Shown: positions 1-5,845, counted from the stretch's first letter. The stretch: 7,882 bases of DNA from Candidatus Pacearchaeota archaeon (GCA_026395775.1 JAPLYA010000126.1:1-7882); one strand, 5' to 3'. A program made the numbers and translations. Notes: generated by a model not told the origin, from the letters alone.

Positions 1-1583
1 GTGGGGAATAAATCCATGTTCACACCCATCTCCGCAATTATGACAGAAGCATTTTCTTCTCCAATAACTTCTTCAATTGCCTTGCCTGTTATGCTGCCCC
101 AAACTTTTTTCAAAAATCTTACCAATGCATTTTCTCTTACCAACTCCAATTCTAAACTAACTTGCCCTGTAATTCCAACTGTCCCTATATCGTCTTTCTT
201 TATTTGAATTTCCTCACCCCCAATTATCTTGGAAGCGCTTATATTCTCAGACTCCGCAGGAATTTCCAAAGCTACTTTTCCTGCTGTTTCTAATTTAACA
301 TTCTTTTGCCATCTTACTGGTTTTCCTAGAATCGGCCTGTATTGAATTGTTTTCAATGTAATATTATTTGTTTCTTCTGTTATTATCTTTGTTTCGTTTA
401 TAGTTTCATTTAATTCCAATCCACTGGATTTTTCTTGAAACTTGTTTTCAGAAATCTCTGAAATCATTATTTTAGATGCAGCCTCTGCAATTTTCACATC
501 ATTGTAGACAATAGAAACTTCTAAAATTCCCACCTCAGCTTTAAATCCTATTTCTTTTAAGCTTAACATTATAGTTTCTGCATTTTCTCCAAGAAAATCC
601 TTGCCAAAGCCAAGTTCAGATTCATAATAGCTTGTTGTGACAATTGCTTTATCATTTTCAACAACAAGATTCAAAGAATCTAGAGAGAGATTTTTATCTA
701 CGGTTTTTATGCTTCCTTGAACAATTGTTCCAGATTCGCCTTGGGATAAATCATAAACATAATCTTGATTCTTACTAACAACACCATTAATTATCTTTGA
801 TTCTGCTATTATCCCGCCTGTTATCCCAGCTTCAACAGGAGCAGGTATTGATTCTGCTGTTGGAGCGGAAGTTTCAGCTGCTTGAGTTGCTGTTTCAGAA
901 GCAGCAGGTTCAGCTTGCGGTATTTCTGTTGTTGGAGTTGTAGATTCAGTTTCAGTAGTTGTTGCAGTCTCTGTTGTTGAACTAGTTTCACTAGGAGTTG
1001 TTTCGGTTTTCTCCTGAGAAGTTGTTTCATTTGATTGAGCAGGAGTTTCTTGTGTTTCGGGTGTTCCTTCAACCGGAGTTGAAGGTTGTTCAGCAATTCC
1101 CGCCTGATACACTAAAAGCTTAAATGAAACTTTAGGATAACTAACTTTCTCTCCAATAAATCCATAACCTTGCCCTTCTCCTTCCAAATTAACATTTTCA
1201 GCATAATATTTTCCTTCGCTAGAATTAATCGACAGTATTTGAGAAATAGGAAGCTCTATTTGTTGATTATTTAATTTAAAAGAAACCTTAGAATCAGCTG
1301 GCAATAGCTCTCCAGGTTTTAATTTAATTTTCAAATCTCCAAAAATAGTCTCATTTGCATTGTAAACAGGACTTACTTGCAAAACAACCCTTCCGGTTGG
1401 CTGGAAAAATCTGATAAATAAAAACCCAGCTAATATTATAAATATAATTGCAATGGGTAATAAAAAATGATTTTTTGCTTTTCCTTGATATTCAGAAACA
1501 ACTTTATTCCCCTCTCTTTTGCTTTCATAAATATATGGACCATAAGCCTTACCATTTCTATTAATAAATTTCTTATAACTCAT
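1..1583 (-). CDS. Large membrane-anchored surface protein, C-terminus beyond window
   Basis: An uninterrupted minus-strand frame runs from ATG at 1583 to the left edge (about 527 codons seen). Residues 1-38 are basic and probably cytoplasmic, with the segment NGKAYGPYIYESKR (10-23) followed by KVVSEYQG. Residues 40-57 are one hydrophobic helix (signal anchor). By the positive-inside rule the remainder is outside the cell. Residues about 60-160 look beta-rich. Residues about 164-250 are a Thr/Ser/Glu/Pro/Ala spacer, a likely extended, possibly glycosylated stalk. Beyond it lies a second folded region. The pieces GITGG (254-258) and SITGKAIEE recall the ITG-containing segments of DPANN surface proteins. 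I cannot assign a family or ligand. An anchored cell-surface or envelope role is inferred from the architecture. A TATA-like box and an inverted repeat lie just upstream. Confidence 0.85.
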   Translation of the reverse strand, partial: MSYKKFINRNGKAYGPYIYESKREGNKVVSEYQGKAKNHFLLPIAIIFIILAGFLFIRFFQPTGRVVLQVSPVYNANETIFGDLKIKLKPGELLPADSKVSFKLNNQQIELPISQILSINSSEGKYYAENVNLEGEGQGYGFIGEKVSYPKVSFKLLVYQAGIAEQPSTPVEGTPETQETPAQSNETTSQEKTETTPSETSSTTETATTTETESTTPTTEIPQAEPAASETATQAAETSAPTAESIPAPVEAGITGGIIAESKIINGVVSKNQDYVYDLSQGESGTIVQGSIKTVDKNLSLDSLNLVVENDKAIVTTSYYESELGFGKDFLGENAETIMLSLKEIGFKAEVGILEVSIVYNDVKIAEAASKIMISEISENKFQEKSSGLELNETINETKIITEETNNITLKTIQYRPILGKPVRWQKNVKLETAGKVALEIPAESENISASKIIGGEEIQIKKDDIGTVGITGQVSLELELVRENALVRFLKKVWGSITGKAIEEVIGEENASVIIAEMGVNMDLFP

Positions 1584-1628
1584 ACTCTAATTTACCTACC
1601 TTTTTACAAAAAATATAAATAAAACTAG

Positions 1629-1636
1629 TATATAAA
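1629..1636 (-). promoter_or_regulatory. TATA box candidate for the surface protein gene
   Basis: On the minus strand this reads TTTATATA, about 46 bases before the ATG at 1583. An archaeal start about 25 bases downstream would give a leader of roughly 20 bases, containing the weak Shine-Dalgarno-like AAAGGTAGG. A second AT-rich box (complement of 1611-1618) would give an almost leaderless transcript. The two cannot be separated by eye in such AT-rich sequence. Confidence 0.5.
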
Positions 1637-1637
1637 T

Positions 1638-1669
1638 CTTTTTGCACTACAGCAAAAAGGTTTGAAACC
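1638..1669. repeat. Two adjoining inverted repeats next to the surface-protein promoter
   Basis: CTTTTTGC (1638-1645) and GCAAAAAG (1652-1659) form a perfect 8-base dyad with a 6-base spacer, one base away from the TATA candidate at 1629-1636 on its upstream (BRE) side. It shares base 1659 with a second dyad, GGTTT-G-AAACC (1659-1669). The position suits a transcription-factor operator for the minus-strand gene. As RNA the first dyad could also fold as a hairpin. The role is inferred. Confidence 0.55.
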
Positions 1670-1733
1670 CCTTACATATATACTGAAATAGTTCATCATT
1701 TATCAAAAAAGTTCAATTTACACTACAATTAAA

Positions 1734-1762
1734 GAATAAGCCTTATAAACCTCAGCTTATTC
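1734..1762 (+). promoter_or_regulatory. Leaderless-type promoter with inverted repeat around the TATA box
   Basis: TTATAAA at 1743-1749 is centred about 25 bases before the ATG at 1771, the spacing expected for a leaderless archaeal mRNA. It sits between the perfect 8-base arms GAATAAGC (1734-1741) and GCTTATTC (1755-1762), 13 bases apart. A protein binding this dyad would compete with TBP/TFB, so autoregulation or repression is plausible but inferred. Confidence 0.6.
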
Positions 1763-1770
1763 AATTATTA

Positions 1771-2064
1771 ATGGCAAAAGAAAAAACAAATATCATAACA
1801 AATGCAAAATTAAAGAAATATTTTTCAGTTACAGAAAAAGCTTTCTCAATTGCTAAGAAAAACATAGCAAAAACAAAAGAATCAGAAGCTAGAGAAATCC
1901 TCAACATGGTTGACTGTTACTTACAGGATGCAAAATGGTTTGAAAAACAAGGAAATCTAGTAAATTCTTTCGCAGCCCTGAATTATGCCCACGGTTGGCT
2001 TGATTCCGGTTCAAGATTAGGCATATTCGATGTCAAAGACAACAAGTTATTTGTGATTAAGTAA
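1771..2064 (+). CDS. DUF357 family protein
   Basis: A 97-residue, mostly helical, soluble archaeal protein of unknown biochemical role. The DUF357 signature is clear at residues 48-85: DCYLQDAKWFEKQGNLVNSF followed by AALNYAHGWLDSGSRLG, the family's typical paired helices with an alternating small/aromatic pattern (TPR-like packing). The N-terminal 35 residues are Lys-rich. ATG 1771 is preferred because a TATA box lies about 25 bases upstream and there is no ribosome binding site, consistent with leaderless translation. The gene precedes UMP kinase in the same direction with a 43-base gap that holds its own TATA-like sequence, so the two may be transcribed separately or together. Family assignment is strong. 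No function should be inferred from it beyond a possible adaptor role. Confidence 0.85.
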   Translation: MAKEKTNIITNAKLKKYFSVTEKAFSIAKKNIAKTKESEAREILNMVDCYLQDAKWFEKQGNLVNSFAALNYAHGWLDSGSRLGIFDVKDNKLFVIK

Positions 2065-2067
2065 GGT

Positions 2068-2106
2068 TTTATAAATCCCATAACACTATATAATAAAAAG
2101 AGGAAA
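2068..2106 (+). promoter_or_regulatory. Promoter and ribosome binding site of UMP kinase
   Basis: TTTATAAA at 2068-2075 begins three bases after the DUF357 stop codon. Initiation about 25 bases downstream gives a leader of around 10 bases that includes GAGG (2100-2103), four bases from the ATG at 2108. This suggests the kinase gene has its own promoter. Confidence 0.5.
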
Positions 2107-2107
2107 G

Positions 2108-2794
2108 ATGAAAAAAACACTGGTCATAAGTCTAGGTGGAAGTTTAATTGTTCCTGATGAGATTGATCTAAAACTTCTTGAAAAATTTAAGTCAATTCTA
2201 GAAAAACACAAATCAAATTACAAGTTTGTTGTTGTTTGTGGAGGGGGAAGTATAGCTAGAAAATATATCAAAGCATTAAGCCAGGCAAACAAGTCTGAAT
2301 TTCTCCAATCAATGGCGGGAATTTCAGTAACAAGGCTTAATGCAAGGTTTATGTCTTATTTTTTCGGCAAAGATGCAAACCAAGGAATTCCACATGACAT
2401 GAATCAAGTTTCTAATCTTCTCGCTAAGAATGATTTTGTTTTTTGTGGGGCTTTAAGATACGCCCAAAATCAAACTTCAGATTCAACTTCAGCCCAGCTT
2501 GCAAACTTTCTTGGCTGTGAATTTATTAATTTAACACTAGTTCAAGGATTATACACAGAAAATCCCCTAACTCACAAAAATGCTAAGTTTATCTCAGAAA
2601 TTTCCTGGCAGGACTTCAAGAAAAAAACTTCAAAAATCAAATTCAAGCCAGGACAGCATTTTGTTCTTGACCAGGGAACAGCAAAAATAATCCTAAAAAA
2701 TAAGATTCCAACTTATATTCTTGGCAAGAACTTGCAAGAACTTGACAACTTTTTATCAGGCAAGAAATTTAAGGGGACTATAATTAAGGACTAA
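2108..2794 (+). CDS. pyrH: UMP kinase (archaeal PyrH type)
   Basis: Phosphorylates UMP to UDP with ATP, in pyrimidine nucleotide biosynthesis and salvage, in the cytosol. At 228 residues it has the normal archaeal length. The amino-acid-kinase fold is visible in order: the N-terminal glycine loop ISLGGSLI (7-14), VVVCGGGSIARKYI (41-54), the archaeal UMP-kinase segment GISVTRLNARF (71-81), the nucleotide-binding stretch TSDSTSAQLANFLGCEFINL (123-142), and the C-terminal PGQHFVLDQGTAKIILKN (181-198). The usual VDG after the INLT segment reads VQG (145-147), so an often conserved Asp is Gln here; the rest is intact and I expect an active enzyme. The stop codon overlaps the end of the opposing gene by four bases. 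Confidence 0.93.
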   Translation: MKKTLVISLGGSLIVPDEIDLKLLEKFKSILEKHKSNYKFVVVCGGGSIARKYIKALSQANKSEFLQSMAGISVTRLNARFMSYFFGKDANQGIPHDMNQVSNLLAKNDFVFCGALRYAQNQTSDSTSAQLANFLGCEFINLTLVQGLYTENPLTHKNAKFISEISWQDFKKKTSKIKFKPGQHFVLDQGTAKIILKNKIPTYILGKNLQELDNFLSGKKFKGTIIKD

Positions 2795-3276
2795 CCTTTC
2801 TCCCCAACAGCCTTATTATGAATCCTTCTTCCATGCCCCGAACCTTCATCTCTTATTGTTCTGCCTTCTCCGACGCAGAATAAACACCTACGTCTGTCAG
2901 AGGGTGTTAAAAAAGTAACAACCTGTAAACCCAAATCAACCACGCCTATTTTCTTAGTTCGTGCTACATACCCGTTATTAAGAAAAACTTCAATACCAGC
3001 AACAAGTTTTTCCCGGATTTCAGGATAAACAGAATCAGCAGAGCTAGAAATAAATTCTCCTTCAACTCTTAAGGTAGGATTTCTCCTAACTCTAATGACA
3101 ACACCTTCTGCAGGAATAGGTCCGCTAATTTCAGTATAGGAATTATCCCTAGGCGCTCTTCTGCTAACAAGAGCATATTCTCCTACAGGACTAACCTTAA
3201 AACCACCGTTTCTTAAAATACTTCCATTTACAACTTTAACTTCCGCACTATAAAACAATACTCTTGTCTGTGGCAT
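2791..3276 (-). CDS. Unrecognised soluble protein with a CxxC motif
   Basis: A 161-residue protein I do not recognise. It has no signal peptide or membrane segment. Most of it alternates short hydrophobic stretches with Arg and Gly, suggesting a beta-rich fold (for example VVIRVRRNPTLRVEGEF, 59-75). The tail is basic and contains CLFC (131-134) followed by GHGRRIH (147-153); Cys and His there could bind metal, though this is conjecture. It is richer in Arg than the neighbouring genes. The ATG at 3276 has no Shine-Dalgarno sequence, but an AT-rich box (complement of about 3302-3309) lies at leaderless spacing. It converges on UMP kinase with the two stop codons overlapping (2791-2794). The uninterrupted frame and balanced composition argue that it is real. 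Confidence 0.65.
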   Translation of the reverse strand: MPQTRVLFYSAEVKVVNGSILRNGGFKVSPVGEYALVSRRAPRDNSYTEISGPIPAEGVVIRVRRNPTLRVEGEFISSSADSVYPEIREKLVAGIEVFLNNGYVARTKKIGVVDLGLQVVTFLTPSDRRRCLFCVGEGRTIRDEGSGHGRRIHNKAVGEKG

Positions 3277-3324
3277 TTTAACAGCTGGATTAAAACTAAC
3301 ATAAAACAGGATTTTGCCTAGTTT

Positions 3325-3360
3325 AAAAATCTTTCTCTAATTGCGATTAGAAAGATTTTT
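3325..3360. repeat. Long imperfect inverted repeat (15-bp stem)
   Basis: The arms 3325-3341 and 3346-3360 pair over 15 bases with a two-base bulge (3336-3337) and loop TGCG. A-rich and T-rich ends make it terminator-like on either strand, yet both flanking genes start away from it, so a terminator for a neighbour is not expected. It lies about 50-85 bases upstream of the minus-strand ATG at 3276. It could be an operator, the terminator of a small RNA, or a relic of a mobile element. Confidence 0.65.
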
Positions 3361-3444
3361 GTGCAATTTTTTAAACCAGCACAATTACCAAGTAATCAAA
3401 AGCGAAGCTTATCTATTATAAATAAAGAAGTAAATTGTAAACTA

Positions 3445-3490
3445 TTTTAGTAAACAAGCAGGGAGTGTTCCTTGGCTGTTTAATTAACCC
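3445..3490 (+). ncRNA. Candidate small structured RNA (speculative)
   Basis: A locally GC-richer hairpin at 3451-3482 pairs TAAACA with TGTTTA, GC with GC, and AGGGA with TTCCT around a GTG loop (13 bp, one wobble, two small bulges). The TATA-like sequence at 3414-3424 is correctly spaced for a start near 3447. The outer boundaries are guesses and I do not recognise a family. The strand is chosen only from that TATA-like sequence. Confidence 0.25.
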
Positions 3491-3568
3491 AACCAATCAC
3501 AATATTTCAAATATATTAAAAGACTCTCAACTTACCAATAAAATATCAACAAATTTAATTTACAAATT

Positions 3569-3576
3569 TTTATATA
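3569..3576 (+). promoter_or_regulatory. TATA box of the Rpp30-like gene
   Basis: TTTATATA is centred about 25 bases before the ATG at 3598, and there is no ribosome binding site, so the transcript is probably leaderless. This spacing supports the short start at 3598. An in-frame TAA at 3556-3558 also rules out any longer N-terminus. Confidence 0.6.
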
Positions 3577-3597
3577 CTCAATTTAACTAATTCTATT

Positions 3598-3978
3598 ATG
3601 CCACAACAAACAATTCAGGGCTCTTCAATTGAAGAAAACCGCAAGCTTATTGAGAAGAATAAAAATATAATTCTAGTTTTATCTCACACAGACAAGAAAG
3701 ATAAATTAAAACAAAGAGATTCTGGCTTAAACCAGGTTCTCTGCTCGCTAGCTAAGCAAAGGAACATAGTTCTAGCTATTGATTTAGAGGAATTACTAAA
3801 AGAAAAAGATAGAAAAGAAAAAGCAAAAATTCTATCAAGAATCCTGCAAAATCTCAGGCTAATCAAGAAATTCAAGAATCAATTCAAGCTTCTCAACCCA
3901 AGAAATAAGTCTCAAGCTTTTTCTTTATTAATAAGCCTGGGTTTTCCAACTAATTTAGCTAAAGAAGCTATAAACTAG
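3598..3978 (+). CDS. rnp3: RNase P protein component 3 (Rpp30-like), short form
   Basis: Likely the Rpp30/p30 protein subunit of archaeal RNase P, which helps the catalytic RNA remove tRNA 5' leaders. The 126 residues match the C-terminal part of the family: NRKLIEKNKNIILVL (14-28), the KQRDSGLNQVLCSLA block (38-52; family pattern with a basic residue, Gly-Leu/Ile-(Asn/Asp)-(Gln/His)-Val-Leu), EKAKILSRILQNLRLIKKF (74-92) and SLLISLGFPTNLAKEAI (109-125). Full-length archaeal homologues are about 200 residues or more, so roughly the first 80-90 residues of the TIM-barrel-like fold are absent. An in-frame stop at 3556-3558 and the promoter spacing show this is not a wrong start. It may be a reduced but working subunit or a remnant. 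The assignment rests on motif recall, not on a search. Confidence 0.72.
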   Translation: MPQQTIQGSSIEENRKLIEKNKNIILVLSHTDKKDKLKQRDSGLNQVLCSLAKQRNIVLAIDLEELLKEKDRKEKAKILSRILQNLRLIKKFKNQFKLLNPRNKSQAFSLLISLGFPTNLAKEAIN

Positions 3979-4079
3979 CTCTTTTCTCTAGTTCTCTTAA
4001 ATTCCCAATTCTTTTTAATTTATCTGACCTTGCTCCATCTAACTCATCTTCAACAAAAAAATCAAGTGTAGCATTAATC
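3968..4079 (-). pseudogene. Probable out-of-frame C-terminal continuation of the 4074-4415 gene
   Basis: Directly after the TAA at 4074-4076, the +1 minus-strand frame stays open for about 36 codons to a TAG at 3968-3970. It reads like normal protein, with segments LDFFVEDELDGARSDKLKR and IGNLRELEKRASL, charged and amphipathic. It has no start codon of its own. The simplest reading is a one-base indel near 4076-4085 that cut the upstream gene short. The restored protein would be about 149 residues and would overlap the Rpp30-like stop by 11 bases, much as the UMP kinase pair overlaps. A chance open frame of this length is possible. Confidence 0.45.
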
Positions 4080-4415
4080 TATGAATATTGTTGTGTCAAC
4101 AGGCACTATTGAACCAGGGAGGTTATATTTTACTTCCAAATCAAAAGGAGTTATCATTCTATCCTTGAGCAACTCAGCTACTTTTTCCTGGGTTAGGTTT
4201 CCTACAGAGCTCCAATAAGTTGTTCCAAATCTTCCTGGAGCGCCGGGTATTTCATATAAATAAGGCAGGGGATTTACACATATTTGCCAACCCTCAAGAC
4301 AATAAAAAATATTTCTACCCCAAAGAAGACACCCAAAATCGCCTGTTTGATTCATACCCCTCTCAGTTTTTACATACCTAATCCAAGTTCGCTCTGGTGC
4401 TTGAGTTATCGCCAT
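4074..4415 (-). CDS. Unrecognised small soluble protein, probably frameshifted near its end
   Basis: A 113-residue protein with no membrane segment and no family that I can name. It is rich in aromatic residues and Gly/Pro (RTWIRYVKTERGMNQTGDFG near the start; then GCLLWGRNIFYCLEGWQICV, 28-47), and ends with the acidic/hydrophobic SIVPVDTTIFID. Three Cys residues lie between 29 and 46. ATG 4415 is supported by GAGGT (complement of 4425-4429) nine bases upstream, a good archaeal Shine-Dalgarno sequence and unlike the leaderless plus-strand genes. It is divergent from pheS and convergent with the Rpp30-like gene. A protein-like out-of-frame stretch follows its stop codon, so the true C-terminus may lie further on. 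Confidence 0.6.
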   Translation of the reverse strand: MAITQAPERTWIRYVKTERGMNQTGDFGCLLWGRNIFYCLEGWQICVNPLPYLYEIPGAPGRFGTTYWSSVGNLTQEKVAELLKDRMITPFDLEVKYNLPGSIVPVDTTIFID

Positions 4416-4424
4416 TATTTATTT

Positions 4425-4429
4425 ACCTC
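4425..4429 (-). promoter_or_regulatory. Shine-Dalgarno site of the 4074-4415 gene
   Basis: The minus strand reads GAGGT, nine bases before the ATG at 4415. It matches the archaeal 16S tail complement and fixes this start codon. Confidence 0.6.
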
Positions 4430-4473
4430 GCAAACAATTTAAATAGTTTTGTATAAGATAAATAAGCAGTAGA

Positions 4474-4482
4474 TTTTTAAAA
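4474..4482 (+). promoter_or_regulatory. TATA box of the pheS operon
   Basis: TTTTTAAAA is centred about 25 bases before the ATG at 4503, again indicating a leaderless transcript. The box is the core of a 13-base palindrome, GATTTT-T-AAAATC (4472-4484). Confidence 0.55.
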
Positions 4483-4502
4483 TCAACTATCATAGCTTTT
4501 TC

Positions 4503-5845
4503 ATGGAATTAAAAGAGCTAGCAGAATCTTTGTCCCCAATAGAAAGAAAAATCCTTCCTTACTTAGAGCTAGAGTTTTCAGAGCTAGTTATCAAGTCAAG
4601 CCTAGATGAAACATCTTGTTTGCGAGCCCTGCAATTTCTTTCAAATAAAGGTTTAATCAAACTAGAAATGAAAAAAGAAAAGAAATTAATCTTAAAAATG
4701 GCAAATTAAGCTTTCAAGGAAAAAAAGAAGAAATTTCAAGGAAATCTTTAGAAGAGCAATTTCTCGAGAGGCTGCCAAAATTTCTAGACAAGCTAGAACC
4801 AGAAGAAAAACACGCATTTCAACAATTAAAAGATAGAAAAGATATAATTTCAATAGAAGACAAGCAACTAGTTGGCTATGATTTAAGCGAACTTGGTAAG
4901 AAACTACAAAAAGAAAAACTTAGTGAAGGACTAGTTGAAGAGCTCACATCAGAAATGCTAAGAACAGACTCTTGGAAAGGAAAAAAATTCAGAAGATATG
5001 ACATCACAAGTCAAGTTCCAGCTATATTCGGAGGAAAAAGACATATTGTTAATCAAGCTGTTGAATATGCAAGAAAAATCTGGACTGAGCTCGGCTTCAA
5101 AGAAATGGCAGGGAATTTATGTCAAACAAGCTTCTGGAATTTTGATGCTCTTTACACAGCCCAGGATCATCCTGTTCGCGAGCTGCAAGACACATTCTAT
5201 ATAAAAGATGTGCGAGGCAAGCTTCCAGATAAAAAAATTCTGGAAGCAGTAAAGCAAGCTCATGAATCAGGAGTAGCAGGAAGCTTAGGCTGGAGATACA
5301 AATGGCAAGAAGAAGATGCAGAAAGAGTTATTCTTAGAACACATACAACTTGCTTATCGGCTCAAACACTCGCATCTCTCAGAAACCTTAATACTAAAGA
5401 TAAGAAAGGAAAATTCTTTTCTGTTGGAAAATGTTTCAGAAATGAAACCCTAGATACAACACATGAATTTGAATTCAATCAAACAGAAGGAATTGTTGTA
5501 GATAAAAATGCAAACTTCCCCCAACTTCTTGGCTACTTGCAAGAATTCTTTAGGAAAATGGGCTATGAAAAAATTAGATTCAGGCCTAGCTACTTTCCAT
5601 ATACCGAGCCTTCAGTTGAAATAGATGTCTTCCATCCCTTCTTCAACAAATGGCTAGAGTTGGGAGGAGCAGGCATGTTCCGGCCAGAAGTTACAATCCC
5701 CTTGCTTGGAGAACATATTCCAGTTCTAGCTTGGGGTCCTGGCTTTGATAGAATGATAATGGAATACTATGATATTCATGATTTAAGAGACATGTATAAA
5801 AATGATTTATCACAATTGCGAAAAGCAAAGGTGTGGTTGAGATGA
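4503..5845 (+). CDS. pheS: Phenylalanyl-tRNA synthetase alpha subunit, interrupted by a frameshift
   Basis: Class II aminoacyl-tRNA synthetase; with PheT it charges tRNA-Phe. The N-terminal winged-helix part (4503-4706; IERKILPYLELEFSELVIKS, then CLRALQFLSNKGLIKLE) stops at TAA 4707-4709. The rest continues in the -1 frame without a break to 5845. The frames overlap only at 4649-4706, where a run of six A (4671-4676) is the likely site; adding one A restores a 447-residue protein, near the archaeal size. The catalytic part shows NFDALYTAQDHPVRELQDTF (motif 1 region), VGKCFRNETLDTTHEFEFNQ (motif 2), FRPSYFPYTEPSVE, and WGPGFDRMIM (motif 3, with the ATP-binding Arg). The gene is essential in cells, so a sequencing or assembly indel is the first suspicion. 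No pheT follows in the window. The gene heads an operon. Confidence 0.9.
5829..5833 (+). promoter_or_regulatory. Shine-Dalgarno site inside the end of pheS
   Basis: AGGTG lies eight bases before ATG 5842. It decides in favour of that start over the in-frame GTG at 5833, which is part of the site itself. The ATG overlaps the pheS TGA as ATGA, indicating translational coupling. Confidence 0.65.

Larger units (their letters stand above)
3277..3597. other. Divergent intergenic region rich in hairpins
   Basis: These 321 bases lie between divergent genes and contain no credible ORF, tRNA or box C/D motif that I can see. They hold successive potential hairpins: 3325-3360 (15 bp), 3359-3384 (TTGTGC/GCACAA), 3384-3396 (ATTAC/GTAAT), 3400-3410 (AAGC/GCTT), 3435-3457 (TTGT-ACTA/TAGT-ACAA) and 3451-3482 (13 bp). 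The TATA-like TATTATAAATA at 3414-3424 could drive a plus-strand RNA from about 3447. The stretch 3483-3560 is plain AT-rich sequence in which I see nothing. Confidence 0.6.

Noticed and set aside
1..207. Plus-strand ORF at the left edge
   Set aside because: It lies antisense to the surface protein, with no start signal of its own.
821..1096. Minus-strand ORF rich in Leu, Gln and Lys
   Set aside because: It is the shifted reading of the Thr/Ser/Glu/Pro spacer of the large surface protein, whose frame is continuous across it; the composition is an artefact of repeated ACA/GAA codons.
2724..2743. Tandem 10-base repeat GCAAGAACTT in pyrH
   Set aside because: It falls inside coding sequence for GKNLQEL and is explained by codon choice; the frame is intact.
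3325..3360. Terminator of a flanking gene
   Set aside because: Both flanking genes point away from it, so no annotated transcript ends there.
3277..3597. tRNA, box C/D RNA or CRISPR array in the intergenic region
   Set aside because: No TTCRA-like T arm or cloverleaf, no RUGAUGA/CUGA pair and no regularly spaced direct repeats were found.
4671..4677. Programmed -1 frameshift site in pheS
   Set aside because: AAAAAAG is in the wrong phase for a slippery heptamer and no clear downstream stimulatory structure is seen; an indel is the simpler explanation.
5833..5841. GTG start three codons upstream for the deoxyribosyltransferase-like fusion
   Set aside because: The GTG is part of the AGGTG ribosome binding site, which is correctly spaced for ATG 5842; the protein begins naturally at MKIFIICS.
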